NCBI GenBank assembly: GCA_002366645.1
Contig: DFBM01000013.1
Coordinates: 740 to 8,973 of the forward strand
From: Rhodobacterales bacterium UBA3080
GTDB taxonomy: Bacteria; Pseudomonadota; Alphaproteobacteria; Rhodobacterales; Rhodobacteraceae
Direction of reading: 5' to 3'
Length of the DNA stretch: 8,234 nt
In this document: piece by piece, positions 6,165 to 8,234 of the stretch
Layout: each line of letters begins with the position of its first letter
Position numbering within the stretch: the stretch's first letter is position 1
Translations under genes and position numbers: made by a program
The notes under the pieces: model-generated
What the model saw: only the letters and a program-made list of their open reading frames with translations
What the model was told of the DNA's origin: nothing
The model's database searches: none

Positions 6165-7004
6165 CTACTGCAACAGGTCGAGATTACGCATAGCAGCCGG
6201 ATCAATGCCCTCAACCATGATTTCAATCGCGGCCACGTCACGTAATTCCACAACCGCCGCTTCAAGCGCTGCTTGCTGCAAGGTTCCGGTGATATCACCG
6301 ATCACGGCTTCCAGCGCAGGCGCGGGCTTGTTGCGTTTGTCATTCAGGATCAACACGTGCCACCCGAATTGTGTTTGAACCGGCGCGGATATCTGTCCGA
6401 CTTCCATCTCAAGAACTGCTGCCTCGAACGGCGCGACCATCATGCCCAGACCAAACCAGCCGAGCTCGCCACCGTTTGGACCAGATGGACCAGTCGATTT
6501 TTCCTTGGCCAGCTCCGCAAAATCAGTACCGCCCTCCAGATCAACGACTAGCTTCTTAGCTTCGTCTTCTGATTCGACCAGAATGTGGCTAGCGTGAAAC
6601 TCGGGCTCCGCAGGCAGATCACCATATGCGGCGTCATATTCTGCCTGAATTTCCGCTTCGCTGAATTCCTTGTCGATTATGGCATCAATCGCTGTCGCAG
6701 CCTTCAATGCACGCGCTTCGTTTTCCAGTGTCAGGCGCATCTCCAACGATTCCCCGGTCGTCGTTGCCCCGAGCAAAGTCTGGTCGATCAACTGTTCCAG
6801 AATGCCCTCGAACAACAAGTCGTCAGGTGCCGTAAGATACTGTTCTGGCAACTGGGTGCGCAGCAGGATCACGTGGCCGAGCGTAATCTCGGTTCCGTTA
6901 ACCACCGCAAGCACTGTTTCGGCCGACGCGGCCTCGGAATCCTGTGCCATTACCGGAGCAACGGAAAGGCAGGCAAGTGCGCCCGCAGCCAATAGATTAC
7001 GCAT
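6165..7004 (-). CDS. Exported parvulin-type peptidyl-prolyl cis-trans isomerase (PpiC/SurA-like)
   Basis: Periplasmic foldase of the parvulin family, catalysing cis-trans isomerisation of X-Pro bonds and probably acting as a chaperone for exported or outer-membrane proteins. The 279-aa precursor begins with a short signal peptide: basic MRN, a hydrophobic stretch to about residue 18, and a likely cleavage after Ala20 (VMA|QD). An N-terminal SurA_N-like helical region spans about 30-130. The parvulin domain is at about 135-224, with FHASHILVES at 136-145 (His140), the GGELGWFG block at 178-185, PFEAAV at 192-197 and FGWHVLIL at 213-220 (His216). A C-terminal helical tail follows. The start at 7004 is firm: AGGAG lies 7 nt upstream. 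It is the first gene of the ppiC-argJ-mutT unit and is divergent from secA, the motor through which its own product would be exported. Confidence 0.93.
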   Translation of the reverse strand: MRNLLAAGALACLSVAPVMAQDSEAASAETVLAVVNGTEITLGHVILLRTQLPEQYLTAPDDLLFEGILEQLIDQTLLGATTTGESLEMRLTLENEARALKAATAIDAIIDKEFSEAEIQAEYDAAYGDLPAEPEFHASHILVESEDEAKKLVVDLEGGTDFAELAKEKSTGPSGPNGGELGWFGLGMMVAPFEAAVLEMEVGQISAPVQTQFGWHVLILNDKRNKPAPALEAVIGDITGTLQQAALEAAVVELRDVAAIEIMVEGIDPAAMRNLDLLQ

Positions 7005-7022
7005 ATAAATTCTCCTGTTATC

Positions 7023-7037
7023 GCGCGAAAACCGCGC
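7023..7037 (-). other. Small GC hairpin in the ppiC leader
   Basis: GCGCG at 7023-7027 and CGCGC at 7033-7037 form a perfect 5-bp stem around a 5-base loop (GTTTT when read on the minus strand). It ends about 8 nt upstream of the AGGAG ribosome-binding site of ppiC. It could affect initiation or mRNA stability, but such a short GC stem can arise by chance in GC-rich DNA. Confidence 0.4.
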
Positions 7038-7055
7038 AGTCCTACAATTTTGCTA

Positions 7056-7073
7056 CCCCACGCATTTGCGGGG
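7056..7073. promoter_or_regulatory. Dyad just upstream of the secA -35 box (possible operator)
   Basis: CGCA (7061-7064) and TGCG (7067-7070) form a dyad around TT. It is flanked by CCC (7057-7059) and GGG (7071-7073), with one unpaired A at 7060. The element ends 6 bp before the TTGACA box of the presumed secA promoter, a usual position for an activator or a regulator shared with the divergent ppiC operon. No binding family is recognised. Confidence 0.3.
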
Positions 7074-7078
7074 TGCCG

Positions 7079-7107
7079 TTGACACTGCGAAGCGTGCCGC
7101 TTACATC
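7079..7107 (+). promoter_or_regulatory. Probable secA promoter
   Basis: A perfect TTGACA box at 7079-7084 is followed after 17 bp by TACATC at 7102-7107, which keeps T1, A2 and A4 of the -10 consensus. Alphaproteobacterial housekeeping promoters often have a strong -35 and a weak -10, which fits. Transcription would start near 7114, about 150 nt before the secA ATG and only about 5 nt before the left arm of the long inverted repeat. Confidence 0.55.
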
Positions 7108-7138
7108 AAAAACCGACCCCTTTGGTGTCCGCAGTTAT

Positions 7139-7195
7139 ATGAGTCCATTTACGCGCTCAAAGCCTGCTAAACAAGCACTTGCGTTGCTCAATTGA
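7139..7195 (+). CDS. Possible 18-codon leader ORF upstream of secA (doubtful)
   Basis: An ATG at 7139 opens a frame for MSPFTRSKPAKQALALLN ending in TGA at 7193-7195. It lies wholly inside the loop of the 14-bp inverted repeat, and its 3' end overlaps the right arm of the inner stem. Its position recalls leader peptides that sense export (SecM before secA in enterics). However, it has no export signal, no recognisable arrest motif and no Shine-Dalgarno sequence. It may simply be a chance frame. Confidence 0.15.
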   Translation: MSPFTRSKPAKQALALLN

Positions 7196-7202
7196 GGGCG
7201 CG
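7152..7202 (+). other. Inner stem-loop of the secA leader
   Basis: CGCG (7152-7155) and CTCAA (7156-7160) pair with CGCG (7199-7202) and TTGAG (7192-7196). This gives 9 bp interrupted by a GG bulge at 7197-7198, with a 31-nt apical region. Within that region AGCA (7174-7177) can pair with TGCT (7185-7188), giving an elongated hairpin. It nests inside the outer 14-bp stem, so both can form at once. Confidence 0.4.
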
Positions 7203-7266
7203 AACCAAGGGAATCGAACAGTTCGGCGAAAACGCGCGGACACCAAAGGAAGAAAGACAGGTTTTT

Positions 7267-8234
7267 ATGCTGGGTATAGGCGCACTGGCCAAAAAAGTTT
7301 TTGGCACACCTAATGATCGTAAAATCAAATCGACGCAGCCGCTGGTTGACAAAATCAACGCATTGGAACCTGAGTTTCAAGCCCTGTCCGACGAAGGCAT
7401 CCAAGCCAAGACACAAGAATTCAAGGATCGACTCGCAGCTGGTGAATCGCTGGACGACCTTCTTCCCGAAGCCTTCGCCAACGCCCGCGAGGCGGCTGTG
7501 CGAACCTTGGGTCTGCGCCCCTTCGATGTGCAGCTGATGGGCGGGATCTTCCTGCACGAAGGCAACATCTCGGAAATGAAAACCGGTGAAGGTAAAACGC
7601 TTATGGCGACGCTTCCGGTTTACCTGAACGCGCTGACCGGTCGTGGTGTGCACGTTGTGACGGTCAACGACTATCTCGCTAAACGTGATGCCGACTGGAT
7701 GGGCAAGGTTTATAACTTCCTTGGCATGTCTTACGGCGTTGCCATTCCGGGCATGCAGGAACCCGAGAAGAAAGTCGCCTACGACGCGGATATTACCTAC
7801 GCAACGAATAACGAACTCGGCTTCGATTACCTACGCGACAACATGCGCTCCGATCTGAAACAAATTTTGCAACGCGACCACTATTTCGCGATCGTTGACG
7901 AAGTTGACTCGATCCTGATCGACGAAGCGCGGACGCCGTTGATTATTTCCGGCCCCACACAAGACAAGTCGGACCTTTATATCACCATCAACAAACTCGT
8001 GCCCGAGCTGACCGAAGAACACTTCGAGCTTGACGAGAAAACCCGTCAGGCGACCCTGACGGACGAAGGCAACGAATACATGGAAGATAAGCTGAAAGCG
8101 GAGGGCTTGTTGCCCGAAGACCAGTCCATGTACGACCCCGAAAGCGCAACGCTGGTGCACCATGTCAATCAGGCGCTGCTGGCGAACAAGCTGTTTGTTA
8201 AAGATAAGGACTACATCGTCAAAGGCGACGACGT
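7267..8234 (+). CDS. secA: Preprotein translocase ATPase SecA (N-terminal part; continues past the right edge)
   Basis: ATP-driven motor that pushes unfolded preproteins through SecYEG in the inner membrane. The window holds 322 codons plus 2 bases of a protein of about 900 aa. Visible in order are the N-terminal helix MLGIGALAKKVFG; the Q-motif region FDVQLMGG at 86-93 (Gln89); Walker A MKTGEGKT at 104-111; VTVNDYLAKRDADWM at 131-145; TYATNNELGFDYLRDNM at 177-193; Walker B/DEAD-type VDEVDSILIDEARTPLIISGP at 210-230 (Asp211-Glu212-Val-Asp214); and then the start of the preprotein cross-linking domain. The frame is intact and every motif is standard. The ATG at 7267 has ACAGG 5 nt upstream. 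The gene is divergent from the ppiC operon and follows a structured leader of about 150 nt, the probable site of its regulation. Confidence 0.97.
   Translation, partial: MLGIGALAKKVFGTPNDRKIKSTQPLVDKINALEPEFQALSDEGIQAKTQEFKDRLAAGESLDDLLPEAFANAREAAVRTLGLRPFDVQLMGGIFLHEGNISEMKTGEGKTLMATLPVYLNALTGRGVHVVTVNDYLAKRDADWMGKVYNFLGMSYGVAIPGMQEPEKKVAYDADITYATNNELGFDYLRDNMRSDLKQILQRDHYFAIVDEVDSILIDEARTPLIISGPTQDKSDLYITINKLVPELTEEHFELDEKTRQATLTDEGNEYMEDKLKAEGLLPEDQSMYDPESATLVHHVNQALLANKLFVKDKDYIVKGDD

Larger units (their letters stand above)
7119..7249 (+). promoter_or_regulatory. Structured secA 5' leader closed by a perfect 14-bp inverted repeat
   Basis: CCTTTGGTGTCCGC at 7119-7132 is the exact reverse complement of GCGGACACCAAAGG at 7236-7249; 103 nt separate them. 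The left arm lies at the predicted 5' end of the secA transcript. The right arm ends 7 nt before the likely ribosome-binding site ACAGG (7257-7261) and 17 nt before the ATG. In RNA this would form one long-range stem enclosing the whole leader. A second stem (7152-7160 with 7192-7202) and a compact CGAAC-A-GTTCG dyad at 7215-7225 lie inside. The match is too long to expect by chance in a 262-bp region. The role, either translational control of secA or protein binding to DNA, is inference. I do not recognise it as a known riboswitch or leader class. Confidence 0.6.

Noticed and set aside
7202..7219. Possible alphaproteobacterial LexA box (GAAC direct repeat)
   Set aside because: The two GAAC elements are separated by 10 bases, not the 7 of the known GTTC-N7-GTTC/GAAC-N7-GAAC box.
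7236..7266. Terminator or attenuator before secA, because the right arm is followed by TTTTT
   Set aside because: Twelve bases separate the stem from the T run and the T run abuts the ATG, so it does not have the form of an intrinsic terminator.
7135..7653. A 172-codon minus-strand frame opposite the start of secA
   Set aside because: It is the reverse shadow of secA, rich in Phe, Gln and Arg as such shadows are, with no ribosome-binding site or domain.
1..8234. Mobile element, phage, CRISPR or toxin-antitoxin content
   Set aside because: All gene-sized frames are accounted for by core genes, composition is even, and I found no direct-repeat arrays, transposase, integrase or small toxin pairs.

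Overview
The window looks like chromosomal core DNA of an alphaproteobacterium, most likely a marine Rhodobacterales (Roseobacter-type) species. The reasons are the block mutT-argJ-ppiC divergent from secA, which I recall as a common arrangement in that order (not searched), and a 6-phosphogluconolactonase with the ADMHTASLFP form of the family motif. Base composition is moderate and even. I see no insertion sequence, prophage, CRISPR array, tRNA or rRNA.

Left part (1-1664, all on the minus strand): the first 129 codons of a YhhQ/VUT-type queuosine-precursor transporter that runs off the left edge; a rather divergent type II 3-dehydroquinate dehydratase (aroQ); and 6-phosphogluconolactonase (pgl). 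pgl and aroQ are probably co-transcribed. The 207-bp gap to the right of pgl is a divergent promoter region. It holds a candidate pgl promoter and an unusual ACTG/CAGT/ACTG array at 11-bp spacing ahead of a 68-aa DUF2892 (YgaP-like transmembrane domain) gene. That gene ends in a convincing rho-independent terminator.

Middle (2243-7004): a 754-aa RND-superfamily exporter of the MMPL/COG1033 type on the plus strand, probably starting at TTG. It meets a minus-strand operon tail to tail with shared stop-codon bases. The operon reads ppiC (periplasmic parvulin foldase), argJ (bifunctional ornithine acetyltransferase/N-acetylglutamate synthase), mutT (Nudix 8-oxo-dGTP hydrolase). The argJ-to-mutT junction is an ATGA overlap.

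Right part (7005-8234): a 262-bp divergent intergenic region, then the first 322 codons of secA. This intergenic region is the most interesting part of the window. A TTGACA-type promoter would start the secA transcript almost exactly at a 14-nt segment. That segment has a perfect 14-nt inverted copy 103 nt later, just before the secA ribosome-binding site. The whole secA 5' leader could therefore fold into a domain closed by a 14-bp stem, with a second 9-bp stem and a possible 18-codon reading frame inside. This is a candidate cis-regulatory RNA for the Sec motor gene. ppiC, on the other side, encodes a periplasmic foldase that is itself exported by Sec, so the two divergent units are functionally linked.
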